A DNA stretch of 64,000 nt, from positions 682,001 through 746,000 of the forward strand of contig JAIQDT010001104.1 of the NCBI GenBank assembly GCA_021521415.1, given 5' to 3'. The translations under genes were made by a program, and so were the position numbers. The notes under the pieces are model-generated. The model was not told the origin of the DNA and ran no database searches. It saw nothing but the letters and a program-made list of their open reading frames with translations. Below, one piece after another: positions 1 to 10,544 of the stretch (positions are counted from its first letter, which is position 1; every line of letters begins with the position of its first letter). The stretch comes from Bidens hawaiensis. Its lineage: Eukaryota; Streptophyta; Magnoliopsida; Asterales; Asteraceae.

Positions 1-633
1 TTGAGTCTTAAACCACAAACATTGTTGTATACTTTACTTGAATAATTGCTCGATTTGGTGTTCTATGCTTATTTGACTATATGTTTATCGCTTTTGGATG
101 ACGGAACTATAAATCCTAGACCATTTGGCAACCCCTCATGGCAAGGTGTCGTTAACATAATGTAATTTACGATAACTATAAAATCCTAAACTATTTGTCA
201 ACCCCTTATAGTTGGGTGTCGCTAACTTGTTAGCGATAACTATTTATCCAAGTTTATAGCTATTATTTATGGTTTTTGTATACTAGTTTTGTGGCTTTTC
301 ATACTATATATCTATTGTTCAAACTTAAGAATTGCTCACCAACCTTTGTGTTGACAACTTTATTTTATGAAATGTTACAGGTTTGCATCTAGGTTGATTA
401 TGGAGTTCGGTGAAGAAAATGACACAAATACCGTTAGGATATTAGCAAAAATGAACAATATTTGATTTTCTATATTTTGTTGTATTTGACTTATGAATAT
501 TTGGTTATGTGACATTTTCGATGTTGTGAAATAAAATGATTTTGTTAAATATTGTCGCTTTAAATAGTGTCATGCGCTTATGGGAAATCGTTACACCTCG
601 GCATGTTCCGCCGCCTTTGGTCGGGGTGTGACA
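1..633 (+). repeat. 5' LTR (left end outside window)
   Basis: Direct repeat of 2533-3182, ending TGTGACA immediately before the primer binding site. The 3' terminal stretch matches, in reverse complement, the start of the solo LTR at 13494, so they belong to related LTR families. A few small indels and many substitutions separate it from the 3' copy, so the insertion is not very recent. Confidence 0.85.
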
Positions 634-636
634 GAT

Positions 637-648
637 TGGTATCAGAGC
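637..648 (+). other. Primer binding site, initiator tRNA-Met
   Basis: TGGTATCAGAGC three bases after the LTR end is the standard plant LTR-retrotransposon primer site complementary to the 3' end of initiator methionine tRNA. It fixes the LTR boundary at 633 and the direction of the element. Confidence 0.92.
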
Positions 649-1593
649 CATGACAATTAAGATAGGTGGTTAGACGTAACGACCTAGAATTGTTATGCTT
701 AGGGTCCTATACGTGTGTTCATACGTGTTTACTCTATTTTATTGTTCATATCGCATGTTTATTTATGAACTTGTTTAAAATTCACCAATATCCTAAATGT
801 TCACATACACACACTTTCATAGTATTTCCAAGGTATCCTTACCTTAAAACGCAAAAAGTAGATTTTTATTGTGTTTTATGGATTACAAGATTAACTTGGA
901 TCCCATTGTTTCAAATCCCTTAAAGGTTGCGTTTATATCGGGTTTGTAGCCATCATATAAAACGAGACATTATAAAATGACCATTTGACAAAAAGATTCC
1001 AAGGATCGAATGTGATTTACTTACCTGGGATGGTTGAGTTATAATGCTCGTTTTCTAGGCCATAAACCGTGTTATAAATGTTAATTCTTTAAGTATTCGA
1101 ATGCGAGCGTTCCATTCGCCATCCTAATTTTTCGGTGTTAAAACAATAGGGCTACGTTGATTTCGTGGACTAGTGTGTTGGCATGACGTTGTATCTCGAT
1201 TTATTGTGTTATCATTGTTATTTGAGTCTAAAACATGAAAAAGTCGCGGTGGTTACGTACACATGTTTGGACTCCAACGTGGTGTTTTATAAAACCTTTT
1301 ATTTAGTGTTGGAATATCAAGTCATGGTGATTTCATGCGCGATTCTTCCGACTCTATAAATCTCAAAATCTCAAATTTTCAAGCCTTAACTATCTCAAAA
1401 AAAAATCATTTACGTTTTGTTTACGGTTTTGTTATTTATAAACAAAGTTTTATATTTTATCTAACACTAACATCTTCTCCATTCTAACTCTAGGATTCAC
1501 AAATCAAAAATCGAAATCTCATTTTATTTTATACACCTTTATATTCATTTCCTTTTATCCAAAACTTATCCCATTTTCTTTATAAATGTTAGC
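649..1593 (+). other. Untranslated leader of the gypsy element
   Basis: About 950 bases between primer site and gag without a convincing coding frame. The short ORF near 666-923 has no recognisable features and is probably chance. Confidence 0.6.
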
Positions 1594-2460
1594 ATGCCTC
1601 CGCTAAGACGCCAACCGCGATATGACTCCACCCGACGTATGGCCGCTCTCGTCGCCAAGCAAATGGTCGCGGTGATTCCCGAACTTATGACCCAAATACA
1701 AGCAAACCAACCCGCACCCGTTGTTGCACCTATTGAACCCAAACCCGCATCCTACCTACTTAAACAATTTACTAGTGCCAACCCGTCCGAATTCTTTGGA
1801 ACCAACTGTGCGACTACCTTGTTGCAATGGTTCGAATTTGTGGAGAATGTGTTTTTACACAGCGAATGCCCCGAAGCGAAAAAGACAAACTTTGCTTCAA
1901 GCATGTTTAGGGGAACCGCCCTAACATGGTGGGGTAGTGTTATGCACCTCCAAGGTACGGATGTGGCCATATCTCTTCCATGGGTCGAGCTCAAGACACT
2001 TATGAAGAAGAAATTATGTCCCAAACACGAGCTCCAAAAGCTTGAGGAAGAATTTTTGAACCTAAAACAAGAAAGTGGTGATAACGCCGCTTACTCGCTC
2101 CGTTTCCACGAGCTAAGTGTTCTTGTACCTCACTTGGTTACCCCACCCGAACGTGAAATTGACAAATATATTGGGGGTTTACCGATGAAAATCCGGGACT
2201 CGGTCCTGAGTAGCAAACCCGCGAACCTTGATGAAGCCATCACGTTAGCCGGTTGGCTATCGGAAAATCACGTGAAGGGGGGTACCCTAACCCTCAAGAA
2301 AGAAAGTGATAAAGACAAGCCCGAGCCCGCACCGCAAGCCAAGGTTGAATCCGCACCACAAGCCATAAACTACTCAAACTCCTCCCGACACAACAATAAC
2401 AACAACAACAAGAAACCCAAAAACAACTACCGATCAAGTTTTATACTTGAACGTGAGTAA
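1594..2460 (+). CDS. Ty3/gypsy Gag, C-terminally truncated
   Basis: A 288-residue ORF. Residues about 45-235 form a Retrotrans_gag-type capsid domain: a core with LTWWGS, then a conserved amphipathic stretch through FLNLKQ, YSLRFHELS and the YIGGLP motif. The N-terminus is basic, and the last 40 residues are rich in Lys, Pro and Asn. Capsid protein would assemble into virus-like particles that package the element RNA. The CCHC zinc knuckle and protease that normally follow are missing, because the frame runs into LTR sequence near residue 280 and stops. The start is the first ATG after the leader. The ORF has no internal stop, so the capsid part could still be translated, but the element cannot move without pol from elsewhere. 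Confidence 0.85.
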   Translation: MPPLRRQPRYDSTRRMAALVAKQMVAVIPELMTQIQANQPAPVVAPIEPKPASYLLKQFTSANPSEFFGTNCATTLLQWFEFVENVFLHSECPEAKKTNFASSMFRGTALTWWGSVMHLQGTDVAISLPWVELKTLMKKKLCPKHELQKLEEEFLNLKQESGDNAAYSLRFHELSVLVPHLVTPPEREIDKYIGGLPMKIRDSVLSSKPANLDEAITLAGWLSENHVKGGTLTLKKESDKDKPEPAPQAKVESAPQAINYSNSSRHNNNNNNKKPKNNYRSSFILERE

Positions 2461-3182
2461 CTTCATACCCCGTTTTCTATCTTTTGTTTTGGGGTGACAT
2501 TTCATACTTATTCAAATCAAATGCTTTATACTTGAGTCTTAAACCACAAACATTGTTGTATACTTTACTTGAATAATTGCTCGATTTGGTGTTCTATGCT
2601 TATATGCCTATGTGTTTATCGCTTTCGGTTGGTGGAATCTATAAATCCTAGACTACTTGACATCCCCATGTAGCAAGGTGTCGTTAACGTAATGCAATTA
2701 ACGATATTCTATTAAATCCTAGACTACTTGGCAATCCCTTGTAGCTAGGTGGCGCTAACGTAATTCTATTAGCGATTATCAATTTATCCAAGTTTATAGC
2801 TATTATTTATGGTTTTGTATACTAGTTTTGTGGCTTTTCATACTATATATCTATTGTTCAAACTTATGAATTGCTCACCAACCTTTGTGTTGACAACTTT
2901 ATTTTATGAAATGTTACAGGTTTGCATCTAGGTTGATTATGGAGTTCGATAAAGAAAATGACACAAATACCTTTAGGATATTAGCAAAAATGAACAATAT
3001 TCGATTTGCTATATTTTGCTATATTTTGTTGTATTTGACTTATGAATATTTGGTTATGTGACATTTTCGATGTTGTGAAATGAAATGAGTGTGTTAAATA
3101 TTGTCGCTCTAAATAGTGTCATGCGCTTATGGGAAATTGTTACACCTCGGCTTGTTCCGCCGCCTTTGGTCGGGGTGTGACA
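2447..3182 (+). repeat. 3' LTR, 5'-truncated
   Basis: Its part from 2533 repeats bases 1-633. Bases about 2447-2532 are LTR sequence whose partner lies left of the window. It ends with the same GGGGTGTGACA. The LTR start is missing because of the internal deletion that also cut gag. Confidence 0.82.
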
Positions 3183-5135
3183 TGTAGTGGTTCGGCTTGA
3201 TCGTAGTGTCACTCGGGAGTTGACCCGCATTCTTCTGCAATTTTGCCATGTCTGCTGCGAGCTGACCAATCTGCTTTGACATTGTCTCTGCTGATTTATC
3301 CCGTAACTCAAACTGTTGCTTCATTTCAACCTTATGATTTGTCATAATCTTCATCAATGCATCCAACTTTGAGTGCACCGACTCATCCGCATTTCCCGAG
3401 GACCCTTTATGCTGGTCCTGACTACGTGATGAATTTTCACCCCGGTTACCGTCTCTTTTATACCCCCGATTCTGATTATACGAACCCTGCTGATAACCGC
3501 CCTGGCGGAAATTTCCAGGCGATCTGTTCTGGTTCGATCCCTGAAAGCTCAGGTTTAACTGTGTAGACACGTTCCCGTAACGAAAGTTCGGGTGATTCCT
3601 TAAGCCCGGGTGATAAGTGTTTGAATTAAACCCTTGGCCCTTGGAACCTCGTAAGCATAGTTAACCTCCTCGGGCTCGCCCTCCTCGTCGTCATAAAATT
3701 CAGGGCAATTTTTTGACTTATTCCCGAGTTCACCACATTCCTCACAAACCGGGAATTTCACCCCAACTTTACCAACCTCCTTCCTTTTACCCTTTTGGTA
3801 CCCGGCCAGTTAGCGTTCCAATTCAACAATACTCTCGGATTAACTCGTGACTTGACTTTACTGATCTGAAAGAAGTCTGGTGTCTTCATCTTTCTGCTTC
3901 TGCCTCTGCCTTAGAGTCTTCACACATAAACTCCAAAGAATCCCTGTTATCTTCCTCGGGTTGGTTCAACAGTTGACCATTACACGAGACTTTAAATGCT
4001 TTCGGTCCTCGTATGTTAACCCATCCACAAAACACTTCACCAATTCCCACAATTCAATCTGGTGGTGTGAGCATTTTCTGATAATCTCTTTGAATCTGGT
4101 GAATGCCTCGTGAAACAGTTCGTCCAATAAATGTAAAAAGTGGTGAATCTCCATTCGGGCCTCGTTTGTCTTCGATTGTGAGTAATACTCGTTTAGGAAC
4201 ACCTGCTGCATCTCGGCCCAACTTGCAATATTGTGCATCGGTAGCGAGTTAAACCAATGTTTTGCTTTGTCTTTTAGTGAAAACTGGAATAACCGCAATC
4301 GAACCTCATCCTGGTCAAACGTACCGTCACCAATCGACCCGCAAATAGCTGAAAAATCGGAAATGTGAGAATAAGGGTCTTCAGAAGCCATCCCATGAAA
4401 TTTGTGGCACGATGTTAATGTAAGATGACCGGGACTTAAAAGTATCTTGTCCCGGCAGTCGCACCTGTGAAACAATTGGGGATGGTCCGTCTGAAATAGT
4501 CGGTCTGAACCGACTGTTATCACCCTGAACCAGGGCTACAAAATTTCTCCTCCGCCCCCTCGGATTTACCAAACCTCCTCTGTTCACCTGAATACCTCGA
4601 ACTCTTTCGGCCCTTTCTGCCCGATTAACTCTGTTGCGCCCAATACCGTTTCTTCCCTATTTTTGTTAACTACATCACCCTGTCTCTGATTTACTAGTTC
4701 TTCCACCAGTTCATCCCAATTTTCATCACCCTCGTTTTCTGGCTCAACAACCTCATTCTTTCTAATTCGCCCATTTACTTCGTTATCAGCTTCAAAAACT
4801 TGGCCCACATCATTCTCTTCCCTTTCTTCTTCAACTTCTGAATGCATGCTGGCACGATCGTCATCAAGATCAATCCGAACTCTGCGTCTAGGGGTGCTAT
4901 TTGGGGCTGATGGTCAAACCTGATAAAATTTTTGGTTTCGGTTTCGGTTCCTAGAAAAACAAGCTGAGTTATTCTGGTTGTTTTGCTGGTTGGAATTAAA
5001 CGGTGGAGGTGGGTTTTTTGAGTGAAACGTGTTATTTTCTGGGTGTGGGTTCGGGTCTTGGTTCTGGTTTTCATTCTAATTCTGGTTTTGGTTTTGGTTT
5101 TGGTTTTAGTTCAGGTTTGGGTTTTGACCTTCCAT
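3183..5135 (-). pseudogene. Athila/Tat-type gag, frameshifted
   Basis: The minus-strand frames add up to one gag broken by several frameshifts and stops. A start at 5135 begins an Asn/Gln-rich N-terminus made by a GGTTTT-type hexamer repeat, with in-frame stops. An acidic stretch follows (4847-4584), then the capsid domain (about 4390-3966) with KAKHWFNSLP, WAEMQQVFLNEYY and the AFTRFKEIIRKCSHHQ block that is characteristic of Athila/Tat gag. A C-terminal part (3570-3183) has a Gly/Gln/Arg-rich segment and a coiled-coil-like segment up to GQLPSDTTIKPNHY. The gypsy LTR junction follows at once. No single ORF spans the gene, so it is not functional. Confidence 0.78.
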
Positions 5136-5365
5136 ATTGGATGTTCTATTATGGGATCGGTTCCGCCAAGCTAGTCTTTCAAATTCGGGCTCGAAAACAA
5201 GCGGTGACTGTCTGCCCGAGTGGCGGGTGTGCATAAACCTGTTACTGAACAAACAACACACCTCGCGTAAAATGGAAAAATAAATAAAAACTAGAAATTA
5301 AAACTAAAATAAACTACTCTAAACACAAAAATCAAATAACACGAAAAACACTAAGCGCACTAATT

Positions 5366-5381
5366 CCCCGCAACGGCGCCA
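5366..5381 (-). other. Primer binding site, tRNA-Asp type
   Basis: On the minus strand this reads TGGCGCCGTTGCGGGG, close to the complement of the plant tRNA-Asp 3' end used by Athila/Tat/Ogre elements. It lies three bases inside the LTR end. Confidence 0.85.
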
Positions 5382-5384
5382 TTT

Positions 5385-6629
5385 TGATGCTAGACTGTCG
5401 CTGTCTAGTCAAAAACAAGTAATATCAGTTCCTAATCACCTAATAAAGCTAGAGTAAGTAGGGTGTCAAACACAAGGAGTATGTGGTCAATGTAAATCGT
5501 GCAAACAAGTTTTAATATTATAAAGTAATATGTTTTATTGCTGATCATACAAGCAAGTATGTTGATTTTAATAATGATTAAGCAAATTCACGAATTCAAG
5601 CAATTAACAAAGATGAATCATCCGCGAGGAAGTATGTAATTTAACAATTTCTCATGCAACCTAACCGATTAATTATCACAGACTGACTAAAGACTGATTA
5701 ACGAGTTAAACCTTAGGCACCAACAATCGGTAACACACACCACTGGTTATCAAACGGTCCCTACCATTGTGACTCAACTAAGGCCAATTGTGTGCTTTGT
5801 TGTATTTAGTCTAGTCAAACAGCCATATGAGCAATTACTATAGCAACTAGCAAACTAATCGTTCTGATCAACGTAAACCTAAACCGATTGAATGCACAAC
5901 AATACTAAATATCAATACTCATAAATCAATCAATGATAATTACAAATAGTATGTTTTTGGTTACATTAAAAACTGAATGAAATACAAACTTTACATCCCG
6001 GGAATAAAACTGAGAGATTAGCCGAGCCTCGACATCTTGTAATATTCAATAATGATGATATGGAACATAAACGTGGCCTCAGTATGATCCGGAATGGTGG
6101 AATCGCCTCTTTTTTGCTCTGAAAATCGCCTGGAATCAATTAATGGAAGATAGGGTCGAGCTTGATGAAAATAACATAAAACCCTAAATTTCCCGTTTGC
6201 GTCACCCATCGCGATACGCGATGGGGTCTTCTGTGGTCCATCGTGTATCGCGATGGACCATGGTCAAACTTTCATTTAAATCCCATCGCGTATCGCGATG
6301 GGTCTTCTCATCAGCTTCCAAAATAAAAATTTCTTGAATTGCATGCTGGACGTCTCGGATCTTCATCCCGTGCCTCAGCAGGTCCAAATTAGCTGTTTTA
6401 ACGTCTGTGACCTGAAATACAATAGACATGTATGAAGTATCGAAGTTCCCACAATAAACAGCTAAAACTAATAAATAAATGAACTAAAGTATATACAAAT
6501 TAACCAACCATCACATACGCAGCTAAATGTAACAAAAAAAGGCTACTAGTCGCCGATTAAATACAAAAAAACTTCTAACCACTGGTTAAACACTTAAACA
6601 GGGACCTAGTTGACAGCTAAGTTCTAACA
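5385..6629 (-). repeat. 5' LTR of the Athila/Tat-type element
   Basis: The inner end is set by the primer site. The outer end is proposed at 6629, where the minus strand begins TGTTAGAACTTAGC. A diverged partial copy in the opposite orientation occurs at 32104-32890, covering the middle of this LTR. It includes short hairpin repeats at 6205-6302. A 63-residue minus-strand ORF (6209-6018) is also open in the other copy, but this may only reflect DNA similarity. Confidence 0.7.
6205..6302. repeat. Three CATCGCG/CGCGATG hairpins inside the LTR
   Basis: Nearly self-complementary CATCGCGATACGCGATG occurs at 6205-6225 with CCC/GGG flanks. A variant lies at 6235-6259 and another copy, with the loop inverted to TAT, at 6282-6302. 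Each can form a stem of 8-10 bp with a three-base loop. The second LTR copy has one (32316-32336). They are CpG-rich in otherwise AT-rich DNA. Confidence 0.85.
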
Positions 6630-6846
6630 AATGTCTATTTTGAATATTTTCTTGGTTAATTAACATCACAATTTTGAACATATATTTTTTTAATTTTTAA
6701 TTCAAACAACGATGATACGCATACATAAAAAGGATAAATAATTATTTTTAGTGTTATCTTTGATGCATTAGTTAAATGTAATCAGATGACATGCAATTTT
6801 AATTGGGACTCACTAAAAATATAAGAAAACTTGTTTTAGAACTAAG

Positions 6847-7174
6847 TAGACGTGGGTAAACAAATCGGTTAATTGAAACGAACCGAAAACCGAACCGGTT
6901 TGAAACCGATTATGTAGAAACCGGTTTGGAACCGATTGAAACCGGAGTTTGGAACCGGTTTGTATTTTTCTCCCCAAAAACCGGTTTCAAACCGGTTAAC
7001 CGAACTGAAACCGGCCAAAACCGGACAAAAACCGGTCAAAACCCGAATCGAAACCGATCGTAACATGGTAAAAACCGGTTTCACCTCGAACCGAAACCGA
7101 TCATAAACCGGTTTTGACTTTTTTTTTATCAAACCGAACTGGTTTTGAGTTTTAAATCGGTCTGTGCACCTCTA
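6847..7174. mobile_element. hAT-type MITE with ACCGGTTT degenerate-repeat core
   Basis: 328 bp. Ends are TAGACGTGGGTAAAC and, in reverse complement, TAGAGGTGCACAGAC. The flanks GAACTAAG (6839-6846) and GATCTAAG (7175-7182) match at 7 of 8 bases, the TSD length of hAT elements. The interior is almost wholly variants of ACCGGTTTG/AACCGGTT. The 87-residue ORF in it is a by-product of the repeat. Confidence 0.75.
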
Positions 7175-7297
7175 GATCTAAGTACCATCTTTTTAGCTAG
7201 CGCGTCTCTTTCGTTAAAAAAAATTACACATGGATACTTATTTAGAGCATTCTCGACTTGTTTACCCACGTCTAATTAACACGGGAACACTTATTTA

Positions 7298-7608
7298 GAG
7301 CATTCTCGACCTATCTCTCATTCTTATCTCTATAATTACATTAAAAAAACAGTACAAGTCTCTCATGTTCAATTAAATAATATTTTTTTATACTGTTATT
7401 ATTATAGTTTATCTCTCTCCTCTACTCACAACTAATTCAACAAATATTAAAATATAAATAGAGGCATACAAAATTTTTCCCAAATTTACAAAAAAATCAC
7501 TACTTTTCTCTCTCTACCCAATAATTTACACTCACAATCACTCAAAACACCATCCTGTAATTTACAATCCCCTGTCACATAATTTTGAAGGATAGGATGA
7601 GAATGCTC
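7298..7608. mobile_element. Tourist-like (PIF/Harbinger) MITE
   Basis: 311 bp. Terminal inverted repeats GAGCATTCTCGACCTATC and GGATAGGATGAGAATGCTC are flanked by TTA on both sides (7295-7297, 7609-7611). The interior is non-coding and AT-rich. A partial duplicate of the left end and its flank lies 52 bp upstream (7238-7258). It shares its right TTA with the next element. Confidence 0.8.
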
Positions 7609-7611
7609 TTA

Positions 7612-9555
7612 GACCACCCACAATGGGGCGCCTTTAATGGGGCAATTAGGCTCCTTTGGGCACTGAACACCACCAAAGGGGGCCCTTAAGGTGGGACGCG
7701 GAGCCAAGGGTCATTCCAACGATCGGCGCCTTTGTGGTGTGAATGTAGGTCCCCCTATCAATGGCTACACTAACGTTAACTTTAAAAAAAATTAATTTAA
7801 TTATTTTCTATATAATACAAACCATATTTTCAATTTTTACTCAAACAAATCTCAAATTTCACTCAAACAACTCTCAAATTTCACTCAAACAACTCTCAAA
7901 TTTCACTCTAAAAATTCTCTCAAGTTTCTACCATGGATCCTTTCTCAAACCTAAATCCGAACACAAGCTCGAGCTCAAACCCGAACCCAAACCCGGACCA
8001 GTGGGATCCGTCTCAAAGGTGGTAGGCTAGTATGCTCGCAAACAACAATGACCCTAACAACCCTTTCTATGCCAACCAACATGTACCCGTAATCCCTCCA
8101 ACCATGCGAACGTTCCCAACAATATGTTCTATCGAATTCCAATGCCATTTATGCCTCCGTCAACCCAAACACCCCAAACCCAAATACCCGAAACCCAAGT
8201 TCCCGAAACCTAAGTAGACGAACCGCAAGTTCGTCGTAAACGAAGTCATAAATGAAGGTTGATTTCGGTCAAACAACTATCAAAAAGGTTGAAAGAAAAA
8301 GTGGGAAGATGATGAGGAAGCGGCGTTGGCGCAAGCGTGGATCGACTCATCCGAAGACTCAGTTCAAGGTAAATCATCAAATTACTCATATATATTTCAT
8401 GTTTATTTTTTGTTAACTAATACTAAGCTTTTATATGTATAGTAAGTGACGATAAACACACCACGGAATTTTGGGAAGAAATACGTACTAACTTCTTTGA
8501 TATAATGGGTCGAGGTCGCTACCGCGGGGAGGATTCTGTCTCCAACAAATGGAAGGCAATGGTAAAAAAATGAACTTCTCCAAAATTCACAATCGCGTTA
8601 CAAACATTAAAGGAAGCGGCACGAACGATGTCGACCTCATTGAGACTTGCTTAAAACAATACAAGTCCCTTAATGGTGCCGATTTCGGTATGTTGGAAAT
8701 TTGGAGGAAATGCACGAGTTCGTCAAAGTGGCATCCGATCCCGACATCTTCACCGCGACCGTCCAAACGGTCAAAGACAATGTCTACTTCGGCAAATCAA
8801 TCGCCGTCTCAAGCCGGGTAGGATCCACGTTCTTAATTTAACTTAAACGAGATTGATCCCGATATTCTTTTTGATGAACCAGATGAGTTGCCACGTCTGG
8901 TAGGAAGAGAAAAGACCAAGGCGGCGGCTAGAGGTGGGGGATCTTCGGCTAGAACGACATCCTCGATGAGTTCCGATGTGAGCTCGCGTTTTGACAACTT
9001 GGAGCTTGCACTTAAAGAGTTTGCCGATGCAAAAAAACACTCAAAAAATGAACTCAAGATAATGCATGAAGAAAGAAAAGCGATGCATGCGGAATACAAA
9101 GCCATGCAAGAAGAAAGAAAGAAAGCTAACTCAGAGTGACAACGAGAAAATGATTTCAAGCTTCTCTCAAAGGATCTCTCGCATCTAGATAGGGTGGTCA
9201 CACATGAGTTTTTGCAGAAAAAAAAAAGCCAGGATAATGGCAAAATACGCAAATGATGACGGGAACGAGAACGAGGACGACGAATATTAGTTATATTTTT
9301 TTGTTTTTTATTTGTACGTTTTTTATTTTTTTTATTTATATGTCTTTAAGTTTAATTTAGTTTGATTTTTATTATTATTGTATTTAATAAATTTGTTGGT
9401 TTTTTTTGTTTTATAAAAAAAAGTTAAAGGGGACTTCGATGCCCCCTCACCATAGAGGAGCATCTTTGGGTGGGGCTTTGATGCCCCCAGTGCCCACTTG
9501 ACGCTAACATGGCATTGTGGAGGGGCATCAATGCCTCTCACCATAGAAGATGGTC
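7612..9555 (+). mobile_element. PIF/Harbinger-type element carrying only ORF1
   Basis: 1944 bp flanked by TTA (7609-7611 and 9556-9558). Ends are GACCACCCACAATGGGGC and, in reverse complement, GACCATCTTCTATGGTGAG. Both subterminal regions are GC-rich and contain GGGGC/GCCCC blocks. Inside is a decayed two-exon gene for the Myb/SANT-like ORF1 protein. No DDE transposase is present. Confidence 0.78.
7933..9290 (+). pseudogene. Harbinger ORF1 (Myb/SANT-like, NAM-associated C-terminus), decayed
   Basis: The ATG at 7933 opens an Asn/Pro/Ser-rich N-terminus. An in-frame TAG follows after 30 codons, then a frameshift near 8110. A SANT-like segment (KKWEDDEEAALAQAWIDSSED) ends at a GT donor at 8369, and a short intron ends in TATAG at about 8441. 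The second exon continues the SANT-like fold with FWEEIRTNFFDIMGRG and SNKWKAM, followed by the Leu- and Lys-rich NAM-associated-type region. A charged helix (about 8990-9140) forms the end, with further stops. In this superfamily ORF1 is thought to help the transposase bind DNA or enter the nucleus. Several lesions make this copy non-functional. Confidence 0.72.
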
Positions 9556-9623
9556 TTATTCATCATTGAATACACCTTAGCATGTTTAACTCAATTTAAA
9601 GATATGATATTTGAACAACGATA

Positions 9624-9746
9624 TTCGAGCCGGGGGTCTCACCGGAAGCAGCCTCTCTATCCCTATGAGGTAGAGGTAAGGATGTCTACATCTTACCATC
9701 TTCAGACCCTGTCATAGCTTTGCTATTAGTGTGATATACTGGGTAC
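9624..9746 (+). mobile_element. 5'-truncated tRNA-derived SINE
   Basis: 123 bp flanked by a perfect 18-bp target duplication, GATATTTGAACAACGATA (9606-9623 and 9747-9764). It begins at TTCGAGCC, the second half of a pol III B box, so the A box is missing. The body (CTCACCGGAAGCAGCC, GGTAGAGGTAAG, TACTGGGTAC) resembles a widespread plant SINE family. The long TSD is the mark of LINE-driven target-primed insertion. Confidence 0.85.
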
Positions 9747-9904
9747 GATATTTGAACAACGATAAACAATTAACAGGGGATTTTGGGAAGTACAAGAGAA
9801 CGAAAATTGTAAATCAAAAAGAAACATACATCAACCCACCAAGTAACACGAACAAACAAAATCGAAAAACCAAAAAACCAAAATAGAATGCTAAAACTTA
9901 AAAG

Positions 9905-10260
9905 AGTGTAGACGGTGGGCAACACTACTTTGACCAACTAATAGCATGTAATATGGATTTGTGGTTTATCCACCAGAATGTTAATTTGTGTTCTAATCTC
10001 TTCTGTGAACTTTGAATTTGATATTTCTTCTTAATGAACACCTGTGCATTCTTTGCTTCCCATATGAACCAAAAACTGTATAAATGCTGATGTGATATAA
10101 TTTTTCCCCGGTTTTGTTGAAAATGCACCGGCATTGTCGATCATAGTCTGATGAACAAAAATTTACTTCTGTAATCCCAGACACTCCACCTCAAAATCTC
10201 TGTCCATATATCTTTTGTAGACGAACAAAAAATGCATTGGCAACACCATGTTATTATATT
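9905..10260 (-). pseudogene. LINE (non-LTR retrotransposon) 3' fragment
   Basis: A minus-strand frame (10134-9925) contains HLYSFWFIWEAKNAQVF, then KLTFWWINHKS. This matches the pattern 'xxWxIWxARNxxxF ... W' seen near the end of plant LINE reverse-transcriptase ORFs after the zinc-binding RT domain. Only about 70 residues are readable, with stops on both sides. Confidence 0.55.
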
Positions 10261-10544
10261 TTCTATATGTTTATATGGTGTTTTTTTTTACCAAATACTT
10301 AGTTAGACACTTAGACCCGTTGTATTCTTAACACGTCCATATAAAGGGTATCTTCATTAGAATAATATTAATCAATAATTCAATGCCATAAACACCTTTA
10401 TGCTATCATAGCCATAAAAACTAATCACCTAGCTGCCATTGTCGTCGAACACTTCCGAGTTGTCACTTCCAACCACGTTTCCAATCATTTGCTTCACTAT
10501 TTTGTCCTCCTTTCTGATCAATTGATGACAAGCAAGAATGGTAA

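Larger units (their letters stand above)
1..3182 (+). mobile_element. Internally deleted Ty3/gypsy (chromovirus-like) LTR retrotransposon, gag only
   Basis: A roughly 600-base sequence starting at base 1 is repeated in direct orientation from 2533, and both copies end in the same GGGGTGTGACA. Between them lie a tRNA-Met primer site, a leader and a gag ORF, but no protease, reverse transcriptase, RNase H or integrase. An internal deletion therefore removed the end of gag, all of pol and the start of the 3' LTR (junction near 2440-2450). The 5' end lies outside the window. The right boundary at 3182 abuts an opposite-strand gag of another retroelement, so this element probably inserted into it. 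The predicted 5-bp target duplication is TGTAG (3183-3187), with its partner outside the window. Confidence 0.88.
3183..6629 (-). mobile_element. Athila/Tat-type Ty3/gypsy element, 5' part (LTR, PBS, gag)
   Basis: Read on the minus strand, this contains an LTR (6629-5385), a tRNA-Asp primer site (5381-5366), and a gag region (5135-3183) cut off by the gypsy insertion ending at 3182. The tRNA-Asp primer TGGCGCCGTTGC is typical of the Athila/Tat group, and the gag sequence agrees. No pol is present here. The rest of the element would lie beyond the left insertion, outside the window. Confidence 0.8.

Noticed and set aside
4893..4930. A TAGGGGTGCTATTTGGGG string that looks like the start of a hAT element
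   Set aside because: It lies in the Athila-type gag reading frame on the minus strand (Pro/Ser/Asn then Arg-rich codons) and has no matching right end or 8-bp duplication.
6869..7132. 87-residue ORF on the minus strand with repeated aromatic and basic residues
   Set aside because: It is produced by the ACCGGTTT repeat core of a MITE; the apparent amino-acid pattern only mirrors the DNA repeat.
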